A stretch of 18,677 nt of DNA from contig CAYQLT010000052.1 in the NCBI GenBank assembly GCA_964418425.1, positions 1 through 18,677 of the forward strand, given 5' to 3'. This document shows, piece after piece, positions 7,082 through 16,249 of this stretch. This stretch comes from CAYQLT01 sp964418425 (GTDB lineage: Bacteria; Bacillota; Limnochordia; Limnochordales; Geochordaceae). The number at the start of each line of letters is the position of its first letter. Within the stretch, counting starts at the first letter, position 1. The position numbers and the translations under genes were made by a program. The notes beneath the pieces are model-generated. The model was given only the letters and a program-made list of their open reading frames with translations, was not told the DNA's origin and made no database searches.

Positions 7082-8392
7082 GTGCGTGTGATCACGGCCG
7101 AGCAGGTGTGGGTCGGCGACCGCTTCGAAAGCGGCTTCGGCGTGGCGGTGGAAGGAGGTGCCATCGCGGCCGTAGGCCCCGTTCAGGAGCTTCCACCCCC
7201 GCAGGTCGCCCGGTGGGAGTCGTGGGGGCGCGTGGCGGTGGTTCCCGGCACCGTCAACGCGCACGCGCACTGCTTCCAGAGCCTGCTTCGGGGGATTGCC
7301 GATGACCGGGACTTCTTCAACTGGCGCAACGAGGCGCTGTACCGCTACGCACCCCGCCTTGGCCGGGAAGGGGTGTACGCCGGCGCGCTTCTGGCGTTCG
7401 GGGAGATGCTGCGCTACGGGGTCACCACGGTGGCCGACTTCTTCTACATCCACGACGGCGGCAACGAGAACGCCGAGGCCGTGATCCAGGCCGCCCTTGA
7501 CGTGGGCATCCGGCTGGTGTTGGCGCGAGGCATGTACGACAACACCCGGGCGCCGGCCTGCTTCGTCGAGTCCGTGCCGGACGCGGTCCGCCGCACCCGG
7601 GCGCTTATGGAGAAGTACGCGAACCACCCGACGGTGCGGGTCTGCCCGGCGCCGCACTCGCCCCACGGGGCCAGCCCCGAGATGATCCAGGCCGGCTGGC
7701 GGCTGGCCGTGGAGGCGGGGACCCGTTTTCACATCCACGTGGCCGAGCGCCGCTATGAGGTGGAGCAGATCCTGGACCGCTACGGCCTGACGCCGATTCG
7801 ATGGCTGCACTCCCTGGGGGTTTTGGGGCCCGAAACCCTGGCGGTGCACTGCGTGTGGCTGGACGACGAGGAGATCGCCTTGATGGGCCGGCGCGGCGCG
7901 TGCCTCGCCTACAACCCCGCCAGCAACATGTTCCTGGCGGATGGCGTCACCCGAATCCCCGACCTGCTGCGGGCCGGAGTGCGGATCGCGCTGGGTACCG
8001 ACGGCGGCTGCTCCAACAACAGGGTATCGGTCTTCGACGAGATGCGAACCTGCGCGCTCCTGCAGAAGGTGCACCGTCTCGACGCCGGCGCCCTGGACGC
8101 CCGAACCGTCTTTCAGATGGGAACATCGTGGGGGGGCGAGGCCCTGGGGCTTCCCGTAGGGCGCATCGAGCCGGGGATGCGGGCCGATCTGGTGGCCCTG
8201 GACCTGGCCGACCTCTCCTTGCTTCCCCCCCACCGCCTGCTGAACAACGTGGTCTACGCCATGTCGCCGGTGGCCGTGCGGAAGGTGGTGGTGGAGGGGC
8301 GAGACGTATACGACGGGCACGACCTCCTGACGGTTTCGTTCGAACGCATTGGAAACCTGGTGGCCGAGGTGACCGAACCATGGGCGCGGTGA
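7082..8392 (+). CDS. Metal-dependent amidohydrolase, ATZ/TRZ deaminase type with HutF-like features
   Basis: Encodes 436 residues of the amidohydrolase superfamily (TIM barrel with a flanking beta-sandwich) and probably removes ammonia from an amino-imine or N-heterocycle using one metal. Visible ligands are H61 and H63 in VNAHAHCFQ, H219 with E222 in FHIHVAER, H256 in LAVHCVWLDD, and D307 in ALGTDGG. The SNN sequence after the Asp (311-313) and WLHSLGVLGPETLAVH are typical of ATZ/TRZ and SAH/MTA-type deaminases. HAHCFQSLLRG followed by DFFNWRNEALYRYA (77-90) recalls formimidoylglutamate deiminase (HutF). Beside urocanate hydratase, a formimidoylglutamate-like substrate is a reasonable guess, but 8-oxoguanine or another ring deaminase is equally possible. 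The GTG start at 7082 follows AGGAGGGGAG (7061-7070) by 11 bases. Its stop codon is at the head of a 24-base tandem repeat. Confidence 0.85.
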   Translation: MRVITAEQVWVGDRFESGFGVAVEGGAIAAVGPVQELPPPQVARWESWGRVAVVPGTVNAHAHCFQSLLRGIADDRDFFNWRNEALYRYAPRLGREGVYAGALLAFGEMLRYGVTTVADFFYIHDGGNENAEAVIQAALDVGIRLVLARGMYDNTRAPACFVESVPDAVRRTRALMEKYANHPTVRVCPAPHSPHGASPEMIQAGWRLAVEAGTRFHIHVAERRYEVEQILDRYGLTPIRWLHSLGVLGPETLAVHCVWLDDEEIALMGRRGACLAYNPASNMFLADGVTRIPDLLRAGVRIALGTDGGCSNNRVSVFDEMRTCALLQKVHRLDAGALDARTVFQMGTSWGGEALGLPVGRIEPGMRADLVALDLADLSLLPPHRLLNNVVYAMSPVAVRKVVVEGRDVYDGHDLLTVSFERIGNLVAEVTEPWAR

Positions 8393-8438
8393 GGACGGTT
8401 CGGGTGGTCAACGTGGAGACGGTTCGGGCGACCAACGT
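8391..8438 (+). repeat. Two-copy 24-base tandem repeat at a gene junction
   Basis: Units 8391-8414 and 8415-8438 agree at 19 of 24 positions and share GACGGTTCGGG and CAACGT. The first unit begins inside the amidohydrolase stop codon and the second ends directly at the AAGGAGGT ribosome site of the binding-protein gene. Confidence 0.75.
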
Positions 8439-8446
8439 AAGGAGGT
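8439..8446 (+). promoter_or_regulatory. Strong ribosome binding site of the binding-protein gene
   Basis: AAGGAGGT sits 7 bases before ATG 8454. It is the strongest ribosome site in the cluster, as expected for a binding protein needed in excess over its permeases. Confidence 0.7.
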
Positions 8447-8453
8447 TTGAGCG

Positions 8454-9635
8454 ATGCGTCCGGGCAGCTTGCGGGAATTGAGCCGGCTTGGGTGGGCTTG
8501 GCTGGCCGTGGCCGCCCTTGCCCTGGTGCCGGCCGCGAGGGCAGGAGCTCCGTCGGGACCTCCCATCAAGATCGGTCTGCACGCGCCGCTGACGGGTTTT
8601 GCAGCCGCCGACGGCGAGTCGGTGCTCCATAGCGTCCAGATCGCGGTGGATCAGGTCAACGGTCAGGGCGGCGTGCTGGGTCGCCCCATCGAATTGGTGG
8701 TACACGACGACCGCGCCGACGCGCGGGAAGGGGTAGCGGTGGCCCAGCGGATGATCGAGCGGGACCGAGTCGTGGCCGTGGTGGGAGGCTCCTACAGCGG
8801 GCCCAGCCGAGCGGCCGCGCCCTTGTACCAGGCGGCGGGGATCCCGATGGTGGTGGGCTATGCTGTTCACCCCGACATCACCCGAGCCGGCGCGTACATC
8901 TACCGGATTGGCTTTCTGGGCCAGGTAGAGGGGGCCGGCGCGGCCGAGGCGGCCGCCGTTTTGCTCAACGCCCGCCGGGTGGTCATGTTTACCATGGACA
9001 ACGACTTCGGGCGGGCTCTGGCGGAGGGCTTCAAGGCCCGAGCGGCCCGGCGCAACCTGCAGATCCTCGAGGAATTCATCTATCCGCTGGGCGAGCAGAA
9101 CTTCGCCTCGTACCTGGCGCGTACCCGGCCGCTGAATCCCGACGTCGTCTTCGCCAGCGGTTACTACAACGAAGCTGCCCAGCTGGTGCGCCAGGCCCGG
9201 CAGGTCGGGCTTACGGCCACCATCCTGGGCGAAGAGGGCTTCGACACGCCCAAGTTCATTGAAATCGCGGGGCCTGCCGCCGAAGGCGTCTACATCGTGA
9301 CCAACCTCAACCGGGACGACCCCCGCCCCATCGTCCGCAGCTTCATGGATGAATACCGAGCGCGCTACCGAACCGAGCCGGACATGGTGGGTGCCTCCAA
9401 CTACGACGCCTTCATGGTTCTGGTGGACGCCATCCGGCGAGCCGGAAGCACCGACGGCGAGGCCATTCGCCGCGCCCTGGCCGAGACTCGGGAGTTCGAG
9501 GGGCTCACCGGCCGCCTGACCTTCACCGCGGGCCGGGAGACCATCAAACCGGTGCAGGTTCAGGTGGTGCGAGGCGGCCTCTTCCGACACGCCGGCGTCA
9601 TCACGGATCCCGAGGTCATCACGCCGCCGTGGTGA
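8454..9635 (+). CDS. livJ: ABC transporter substrate-binding protein, LivJ type
   Basis: Encodes 393 residues of the type I periplasmic binding protein fold used by hydrophobic-amino-acid-type (HAAT) importers. An N-terminal signal peptide runs over residues 1-30: a basic start, the hydrophobic WAWLAVAALALVP, and a cleavage-like AARA before GAP. The mature protein begins IKIGLHAPLTGFAAADGE (38-55), followed by DQVNGQGGVLGRPIELVVHDD, typical of LivJ-like receptors; VVGGSYSG marks the ligand-side loop. No lipobox cysteine is present near the N-terminus, so it appears to be a soluble exported protein rather than a lipoprotein. LivJ-like proteins bind branched-chain amino acids, urea, amides or aromatic compounds. 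Operon context points to urocanate, histidine or a related N-compound, but the ligand is not readable from sequence. It overlaps the next gene by 7 bases. Confidence 0.92.
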   Translation: MRPGSLRELSRLGWAWLAVAALALVPAARAGAPSGPPIKIGLHAPLTGFAAADGESVLHSVQIAVDQVNGQGGVLGRPIELVVHDDRADAREGVAVAQRMIERDRVVAVVGGSYSGPSRAAAPLYQAAGIPMVVGYAVHPDITRAGAYIYRIGFLGQVEGAGAAEAAAVLLNARRVVMFTMDNDFGRALAEGFKARAARRNLQILEEFIYPLGEQNFASYLARTRPLNPDVVFASGYYNEAAQLVRQARQVGLTATILGEEGFDTPKFIEIAGPAAEGVYIVTNLNRDDPRPIVRSFMDEYRARYRTEPDMVGASNYDAFMVLVDAIRRAGSTDGEAIRRALAETREFEGLTGRLTFTAGRETIKPVQVQVVRGGLFRHAGVITDPEVITPPW

Positions 9636-10519
9636 ACCCAGGGGTGCTGCAGCAGCTCTTAAACGGCATCACGCTGGGGCTTCTGTACGCCAACGTCGCG
9701 CTGGGTCTCACCCTGACGTATGGGGTGCTGAAGGTGCTTCACATCGCCCACGCCGAGATCTACGCGCTGGGGGCGTACCTTGGGCTTTTGGCCTTTCGAG
9801 CCACCCACAGCGTCGTGGCCAGCATCGTCGCCGGCGCAGGCGGCAGCGCGCTGGCGGGGTGGGCGGTCCAGAGGTGGCTGTATCGGCCCCTTCTGGGCCG
9901 CCCCCGCATCGTCCCCCTTATCGCCAGCATCGGGGTCGTCATCCTCATGGAGGACCTCTACCGGCTGCTCGCAGGCCCTCACGTCCTCACCTACCCGCCC
10001 GCCCTGAACCTGCCTCTGTACCTGTTCGGGCCCGTGGTGGTGTCGGGCGCGCAACTCTTGCTCATCGGCATCGGGCTGGCCCTGGTCTTGCTCTTGTGGG
10101 TCGCGCTGAACCGCACACGGGTGGGCCTGGCGTGGAAGGCGGTGGCGCAGGACCGCCAGGTAGCTGCCGCGATGGGGATCAACGTGAAGTGGGCCATCGG
10201 CCTCAACTTCGCCGTCGGTTCGGCCATGGCCGGGATCGCCGGCGTGCTGGTGGGGATGTACTACAACAGCGTATCGCCGACCATGGGATACATGCCCGGC
10301 TACAAGGCCCTGGCCATCATCGTCCTGGGCGGCATGGGAAGCGTCCAGGGCGCGCTGGCCGCTTCGCTGCTGCTGGGACTTGTGGAGGAGTTCTCGGTGG
10401 TGAGCCTGGGCCGCATCCTGCCCAGGGACTCCCTGGCGTTCATCGCCCTCATCCTGGTGCTGCTGGCCCGGCCGGAGGGGATCTTTGCCTGGCGGGAGAG
10501 GGGAGCGCTGCGAACATGA
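9629..10519 (+). CDS. livH: ABC transporter permease, LivH type
   Basis: Encodes 296 residues, mostly hydrophobic helices, and forms half of the membrane channel of the HAAT importer. It begins with the family hallmark LLNGITLGLLYANVALGLTL, then YGVLKVLHIAHAEIYALGAY. The cytoplasmic loop that contacts the ATPases is recognisable as TRVGLAWKAVAQDRQVAAAMGI followed by a helix rich in Gly and Ala. The C-terminal part has LGGMGSVQGALAASLLLGL, another family signature. GTG 9629 overlaps the binding-protein gene by 7 bases; GTG 9632 is the next codon and equally possible. No clear ribosome site is seen, so translation is probably coupled. It is followed by the LivM-type permease after 49 bases. Confidence 0.92.
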   Translation: MVNPGVLQQLLNGITLGLLYANVALGLTLTYGVLKVLHIAHAEIYALGAYLGLLAFRATHSVVASIVAGAGGSALAGWAVQRWLYRPLLGRPRIVPLIASIGVVILMEDLYRLLAGPHVLTYPPALNLPLYLFGPVVVSGAQLLLIGIGLALVLLLWVALNRTRVGLAWKAVAQDRQVAAAMGINVKWAIGLNFAVGSAMAGIAGVLVGMYYNSVSPTMGYMPGYKALAIIVLGGMGSVQGALAASLLLGLVEEFSVVSLGRILPRDSLAFIALILVLLARPEGIFAWRERGALRT

Positions 10520-10568
10520 GCCGCCTGCCGAAGGCCCCGCGAGACGAGGCGAGGCGCGCCCTGAAGCC

Positions 10569-11504
10569 ATGAGCCTGTACGTGGTCACCGTCGCCACCAC
10601 GGTCGCCTTCTACGTGCTGCTGGCCATCGGGCTCAACATCATTGTGGGTTATGCGGGGCAGCCCTCGCTGGGTCACGCCGCTTTCTTTGGCATCGGCGCC
10701 TACATGGCGGCTATCGCAGCCACCCGATGGGGCTGGCCGTTTTGGGCCGGCCTGGCGGCTGCGACCTGCGTGGCGGCCGTGGCAGGAGCCCTCGTCGGGC
10801 TGGTGAGCCTGCGGCTGAGGGAAGACTACCTGGCCATCACCACCATCGGCGTCAACTTTGTGGTGGTATCGGCGTTCTTGTACTGGCCGTTCTTCGGACA
10901 GGCGCTGGGCATCGGGGGCATGTCGCTGCCGGCTCTGTGGGGGCTTGAGCCGGGCAAGCCGGCCTATCTCGCTCTGGTGTTGCTGGTGGTGCTGGCCGCC
11001 GGGGCCGCAGATTGGTGGCTGCGTAACTCGTGGCTGGGGGCGGCGCTTCGGGCCGTGCGGGAAGATGAGTCGGCGGCGCTTGCGTGCGGCATCCCCGTGG
11101 CCCAGGCCAAGGTGGCAGCCTTCGTCATCGGGACGGGGCTGGCCGGGCTGGCAGGCGGGCTGTACGCCCACTTCATGGGCTTCATCAGCCCGGGCGACTT
11201 TGGGTTTTTGCTTTCCGTCACCGTCATGGCCATGGTGGTAGTGGGCGGGGCGGGAACCCTTCGGGGGGCGGTGACCGGGGCTGTGCTGTTGGGCACGCTG
11301 CCCGAGGTGGTTCGGTTCGTGGGGCAGTACCGGATGCTCGTGTACGGTGCCTTGCTCATCGCCGTGCTGCGATTCGAGCCTTCGGGGCTGGTGGGGGATG
11401 GCAGTCGACTGTGGGCCGCGCTGGGGCGAATGGCGTCGGGAGTCCTGGGCCGGCTGCGCAGGGTCGAGGCGTCGGCGGTTGCGGAAAAGGTGACGAAGGG
11501 ATGA
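10569..11504 (+). CDS. livM: ABC transporter permease, LivM type
   Basis: Encodes 311 residues, largely membrane helices, forming the second channel subunit. Signature stretches are LNIIVGYAGQPSLGHAAFFG and IGAYMAA near the N-terminus, LRLREDYLAITTIG, the ATPase-contact loop LGAALRAVREDESAALACGI, and VVGGAGTLRGAVTGAVLLG near the end. ATG 10569 is chosen because the hydrophobic N-terminus begins there; an upstream in-frame stretch from 10485 is Pro/Arg-rich and overlaps the LivH gene. The ribosome site is weak. The C-terminal 35 residues are basic and extend beyond the usual family core. Ten bases separate its stop from the LivG gene. Confidence 0.92.
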   Translation: MSLYVVTVATTVAFYVLLAIGLNIIVGYAGQPSLGHAAFFGIGAYMAAIAATRWGWPFWAGLAAATCVAAVAGALVGLVSLRLREDYLAITTIGVNFVVVSAFLYWPFFGQALGIGGMSLPALWGLEPGKPAYLALVLLVVLAAGAADWWLRNSWLGAALRAVREDESAALACGIPVAQAKVAAFVIGTGLAGLAGGLYAHFMGFISPGDFGFLLSVTVMAMVVVGGAGTLRGAVTGAVLLGTLPEVVRFVGQYRMLVYGALLIAVLRFEPSGLVGDGSRLWAALGRMASGVLGRLRRVEASAVAEKVTKG

Positions 11505-11514
11505 GGGCCGCTCC

Positions 11515-12345
11515 ATGAGGGGTGTGCCGGCCCAGCTGCCCCTGCGCGCGGAGTCGGCGCGGGCCCCGGGCCCGGCGGCGGGGACGCCGCTGCTCCGTGT
11601 CGTTGGGGTGGTGATGCGCTTCGGTGGGCTGTATGCGCTGCGGGGCGTGGACCTGACGGTCTACCCACAGGAGATCGTGGGGCTGATCGGGCCCAACGGC
11701 GCGGGCAAGACGACCCTGTTCAACGTTATTTCCGGCTTTCTGCGGCCCTCGGCAGGAGAGGTGCACTTCGACGGGCGTCCCGTGCAGGGATGGCCCCCCT
11801 ACCGGCTGGCCCGCCTGGGGCTGGTGCGAACCTTCCAGATCACCCGCCCGTTTCGACGGTTGACGGTGGAGGAAAACGTGATGATCGGCCTGGGCCGGGC
11901 CGCCTACGGGCATCCGTGGCGCCTGCTCGGCCGTTGCGGGAGCGGCGACCAGAGACGGGCGGTGCACGCCATCCTGGAGCGGCTGGATCTGGTCCCCTAC
12001 GCCAGGCGGCCGGCAGGGAGTCTCCCCATCGGTCTCCAGCGGCGCCTGGAGATCGGAAGGGCTCTGGCTGTGGGGCCCCGGGTGCTGCTCCTGGACGAAC
12101 CGGTCGCGGGGCTCAACCCTCAGGAGGCCGCCGAGATGGCCGCCCTCATCCGGCGCCTGCACGCCGACGGCCTGACGCTTCTGGTGGTGGAGCACAACAT
12201 GGCTGTCGCCATGAGCCTGTGCCAGCGAATTCTGGTACTCCACAATGGCGCCAAGATCGCCGAGGGCTCACCTGAGGCGATCCGTGCCGACCCTGCCGTT
12301 GTGGAGGCCTACCTGGGAAGCCGTGGCAGGGGACGGGAACCTTGA
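11515..12345 (+). CDS. livG: ABC transporter ATP-binding protein, LivG type
   Basis: Encodes 276 residues, a cytoplasmic ATPase of the HAAT importer. Walker A is GPNGAGKTT (59-67), the Q-loop is RTFQITRPF (Q108), the signature region is SLPIGLQRRLEIGRAL (169-184), Walker B is LLLDEPVAGLNP (191-202), and the switch histidine is in VVEHNM (H227). The signature lacks the textbook SGGQ, but LPxGxQRRLEIARAL is normal for LivG. A 25-residue N-terminal extension rich in Pro, Arg and Ala precedes the core. GAGGG at 11503-11507, overlapping the LivM stop, lies 7 bases before the ATG. It overlaps the LivF gene by one base. Confidence 0.93.
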   Translation: MRGVPAQLPLRAESARAPGPAAGTPLLRVVGVVMRFGGLYALRGVDLTVYPQEIVGLIGPNGAGKTTLFNVISGFLRPSAGEVHFDGRPVQGWPPYRLARLGLVRTFQITRPFRRLTVEENVMIGLGRAAYGHPWRLLGRCGSGDQRRAVHAILERLDLVPYARRPAGSLPIGLQRRLEIGRALAVGPRVLLLDEPVAGLNPQEAAEMAALIRRLHADGLTLLVVEHNMAVAMSLCQRILVLHNGAKIAEGSPEAIRADPAVVEAYLGSRGRGREP

Positions 12346-13136
12346 TGGCAGAAAGCCCCGCCCGGGGGTTCCCGGGCACCACGCAGGGCGCCGGAGGAGG
12401 TGTTCCCGCTCTCTCGGTTCGCCGCCTTCGGGTCCGGTATGGAGATCTCGAAGCGGTTCATGGGGTGGACCTGGACGTCGGCGCCGGGCAGCTGGTCGCC
12501 CTGCTGGGGCCCAACGGGGCCGGGAAGACCAGCACCCTCCTGGCCATCGTGGGCCTGCAGGAGGCCGAGGGGGAGGTGCGGCTGAAAGGCGAGGATATCT
12601 CTGCCCTGGAAAGCTGGGAGCGCTCTGCCCGGGGTCTCGGGTGGGTGCCCGAAGGTCGGCGGCTGCTTGCGTCCATGACAGTGGAAGAGAACCTGCGGGT
12701 CGGCGCCTACCGGGAGCTGGATCGCTGGGGCCGGCTTTCCGCCCGAGCCTCCCAACGCTTGCAGTGGGTCTTCGAGATGTTCCCGGTTCTGGCTGAGCGC
12801 CGCCGCCAGCTGGCCGGCACCCTTTCGGGCGGGGAGCAGCAGATGGTGGCGCTGGGCCGGGCGCTCATGTCGGATCCCGGTGTCCTGCTGGTCGATGAGG
12901 CAACCACGGGGCTGATGCCCCGGGCAGCAGAGAAGGTTCTGGAAAGCCTGGAGAGGTTGAAGGGTTCGGGCGTGGCCATCTTGCTGGTCGAACAAAACGT
13001 CGACCGGGCCCTGGAGATCGCCGACCACGCCTGCGTGATGGAATCGGGCCAGGTGGTGCTCGCCGGGCCGGCCCGGCAACTGGCCGGTGACCACCGGGTG
13101 GCGAGCGCCTACTTCGGCCGGTTGGGAAGGGAGTGA
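12345..13136 (+). CDS. livF: ABC transporter ATP-binding protein, LivF type
   Basis: Encodes 263 residues, the second ATPase. Walker A is GPNGAGKTS (55-63), the LivF hallmark VPEGRRLLASMTVEENLRVG spans 101-120, the signature is LSGGEQQM (160-167), and Walker B is VLLVDEATTGLMP (180-192). LivF usually has DEPSLGL, so the Pro-to-Ala change after the catalytic Glu is a small oddity. Gln in LLVEQNV takes the place of the switch His, as usual in LivF. A 20-residue Gly/Pro/Ala N-terminal extension precedes the core. The ATG at 12345 shares a base with the LivG stop (TGATG); TTG 12342 is also possible. Urocanate hydratase starts 7 bases after the stop, so the two are almost certainly co-transcribed. 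Confidence 0.93.
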   Translation: MAESPARGFPGTTQGAGGGVPALSVRRLRVRYGDLEAVHGVDLDVGAGQLVALLGPNGAGKTSTLLAIVGLQEAEGEVRLKGEDISALESWERSARGLGWVPEGRRLLASMTVEENLRVGAYRELDRWGRLSARASQRLQWVFEMFPVLAERRRQLAGTLSGGEQQMVALGRALMSDPGVLLVDEATTGLMPRAAEKVLESLERLKGSGVAILLVEQNVDRALEIADHACVMESGQVVLAGPARQLAGDHRVASAYFGRLGRE

Positions 13137-13143
13137 AAAAGCG

Positions 13144-14808
<1,665 letters not shown>

Positions 14809-14876
14809 CGGAGGGCCCAGCGGAAAGAGGGACACCGGCGCGGGAGCGGCACTGTCCGGCCGGGGCGGGGGAGGCG

Positions 14877-15989
14877 TCATGGCTCCATCGGCTCTTCCAG
14901 GAAGTGTTGCACCTCCCCTAGCAACTGCCAGCGATGGGTCTCGTAAACAAGCCAGTGGGTGGCGTCGGCGATGACGACTTCGCGCCGGTAGGGAGCACCT
15001 GTTAGCTGCGCAAGAAACGTGGGATCCGCGAAGGCGTCGCAATCGCCGCGTACCAGAAGAGTCGGCACCCGGATGCGGGAGGCATCGTATAGCGGCCGGC
15101 TGGTCCAGATGTAATAGAGGTCTACCAGCGGGCCCATCGGGCGCCGAATGTACCCCTCCGCAGGGGGAGCGGGATCGGAGTCCAGGAACGCCCGAGTGAC
15201 GGCGGCGAGCGCCTCAGGGCTGCGAACCGGCCGAATGGGACCGCGGATGTTCTGGAGCATCATATCCCAGTGGCCGATCAGCGCCCCTGGTGCCACCACC
15301 TGATAGGCCGGCAAGGCGGGATTCACCCGTCCGGGGAAAGCGGGGTCTTGAAACGGCGCCGCCATCCAGGGGAGGTCGAACCCATGCATGGCTCCGTACA
15401 AGACCAGTTTGCCAACCCGGTGCGGGCTTTCGGCCGCGAACATCCCGGCGACCACTGCTCCCCATGACCACCCCACCAGGTGAAGCCGGTCCACCCCCCG
15501 GAGGAACCGGATGTATTCCACCGCCGCCGCCAGGTCCCGCACCGCGTCGGTTGCGCGCACGACCGGGGGGTTCTCGGCCGCAGGCCGGCTCATTTGGGGC
15601 GGGCGGGTGGACTGCCCGAATCCCCGAAAATCCAGTGCCCAGCTGTCGAAACCACGGCGGGCGGCGTACTCCAGCCACGAGTAGCCTGGCACGTCAAAGG
15701 CCGCGGCGGAGGGGACCCCGAATGGCGGCAAGAACAGCACCGCTCCTCGCTCCCCGGCGGCCTGGTGGCTGTCCGGCGCCCTGCGCTCGAGCAGGCGCAA
15801 TTGGATCTGAGGCTCCGGCCCGGCAATGCGGTGCTCCTGCAAATGCGTTGCCGGGGAAGCGGCTGGGAGCGAAGCGTTCACCGCTACAGGACACATCAAC
15901 GAGAGCACGAGTACTGTAGCTGCATAGGCGATCCGGAGCGGCCAGCGCACGCGCAAGCACCCCCCCACGAACAAGGCGCCCGACGCCAT
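14877..15989 (-). CDS. Exported alpha/beta-fold hydrolase
   Basis: Encodes 370 residues from ATG 15989. The N-terminus has a signal-peptide or anchor: basic residues RVRWPLR, then IAYAATVLVLSLMCPVAV, then NASLPAA. The catalytic triad can be assigned: S175 in the nucleophile elbow GWSWG (173-177), D318 in RGDCDAF, and H345 in ATHWLVYE. FLPPFGVPS (86-94) carries the usual loop near the oxyanion hole, and LDFRGFGQS (119-127) is a second family landmark. The substrate is not predictable; esterase, lipase-like or peptidase-like activities are all possible. The start is unsure: ATG 15989 has no clear ribosome site, and GTG 15950 would give a more compact signal peptide with a G-rich stretch 9 bases upstream. 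It converges with hutU across 68 bases and probably is not part of that operon. Confidence 0.82.
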   Translation of the reverse strand: MASGALFVGGCLRVRWPLRIAYAATVLVLSLMCPVAVNASLPAASPATHLQEHRIAGPEPQIQLRLLERRAPDSHQAAGERGAVLFLPPFGVPSAAAFDVPGYSWLEYAARRGFDSWALDFRGFGQSTRPPQMSRPAAENPPVVRATDAVRDLAAAVEYIRFLRGVDRLHLVGWSWGAVVAGMFAAESPHRVGKLVLYGAMHGFDLPWMAAPFQDPAFPGRVNPALPAYQVVAPGALIGHWDMMLQNIRGPIRPVRSPEALAAVTRAFLDSDPAPPAEGYIRRPMGPLVDLYYIWTSRPLYDASRIRVPTLLVRGDCDAFADPTFLAQLTGAPYRREVVIADATHWLVYETHRWQLLGEVQHFLEEPMEP

Positions 15990-16172
15990 TGCGGCTCAAG
16001 CCTGCCGGGATCGGTCGCCAGGCGAAGTGAACCCGGCGGCGGCCGCACGAGCCCAGACCCGGTCTTTCTTGCGGCATTGTACGTGGCGGCCCGGGGTCCT
16101 CGCCATCGCCCGTGGGGGCTAAGCCCTTTGGGGGAGGCGACGGCGAGCACGCAAGAGGCGAGGGGTTACCAG

Positions 16173-16244
16173 CAGTTTAGCAAGTTCATAGGTGTTGATA
16201 GGCATTTCTCCTGGTTGACCGGATAACGCACGTTCGCTAAACTG
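16173..16244. repeat. Inverted repeat upstream of tnpA
   Basis: CAGTTTAGC (16173-16181) and its exact reverse complement GCTAAACTG (16236-16244) are 54 bases apart. The inner copy ends 5 bases before the tnpA ATG. Subterminal repeats of this sort may be recombinase or regulator binding sites. Confidence 0.55.
16192..16202 (+). repeat. Left copy of the element's terminal inverted repeat
   Basis: GTGTTGATAGG matches the reverse complement of CCTATCAACGC at 18486-18496 at 10 of 11 positions. Confidence 0.5.
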
Positions 16245-16249
16245 GAATC

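Noticed and set aside
15990..16172. Possible regulatory RNA or small gene between the alpha/beta hydrolase and the IS element
   Set aside because: GC-rich sequence with short chance pairings only; no conserved motif, convincing hairpin with U-tract, or supported reading frame was seen.
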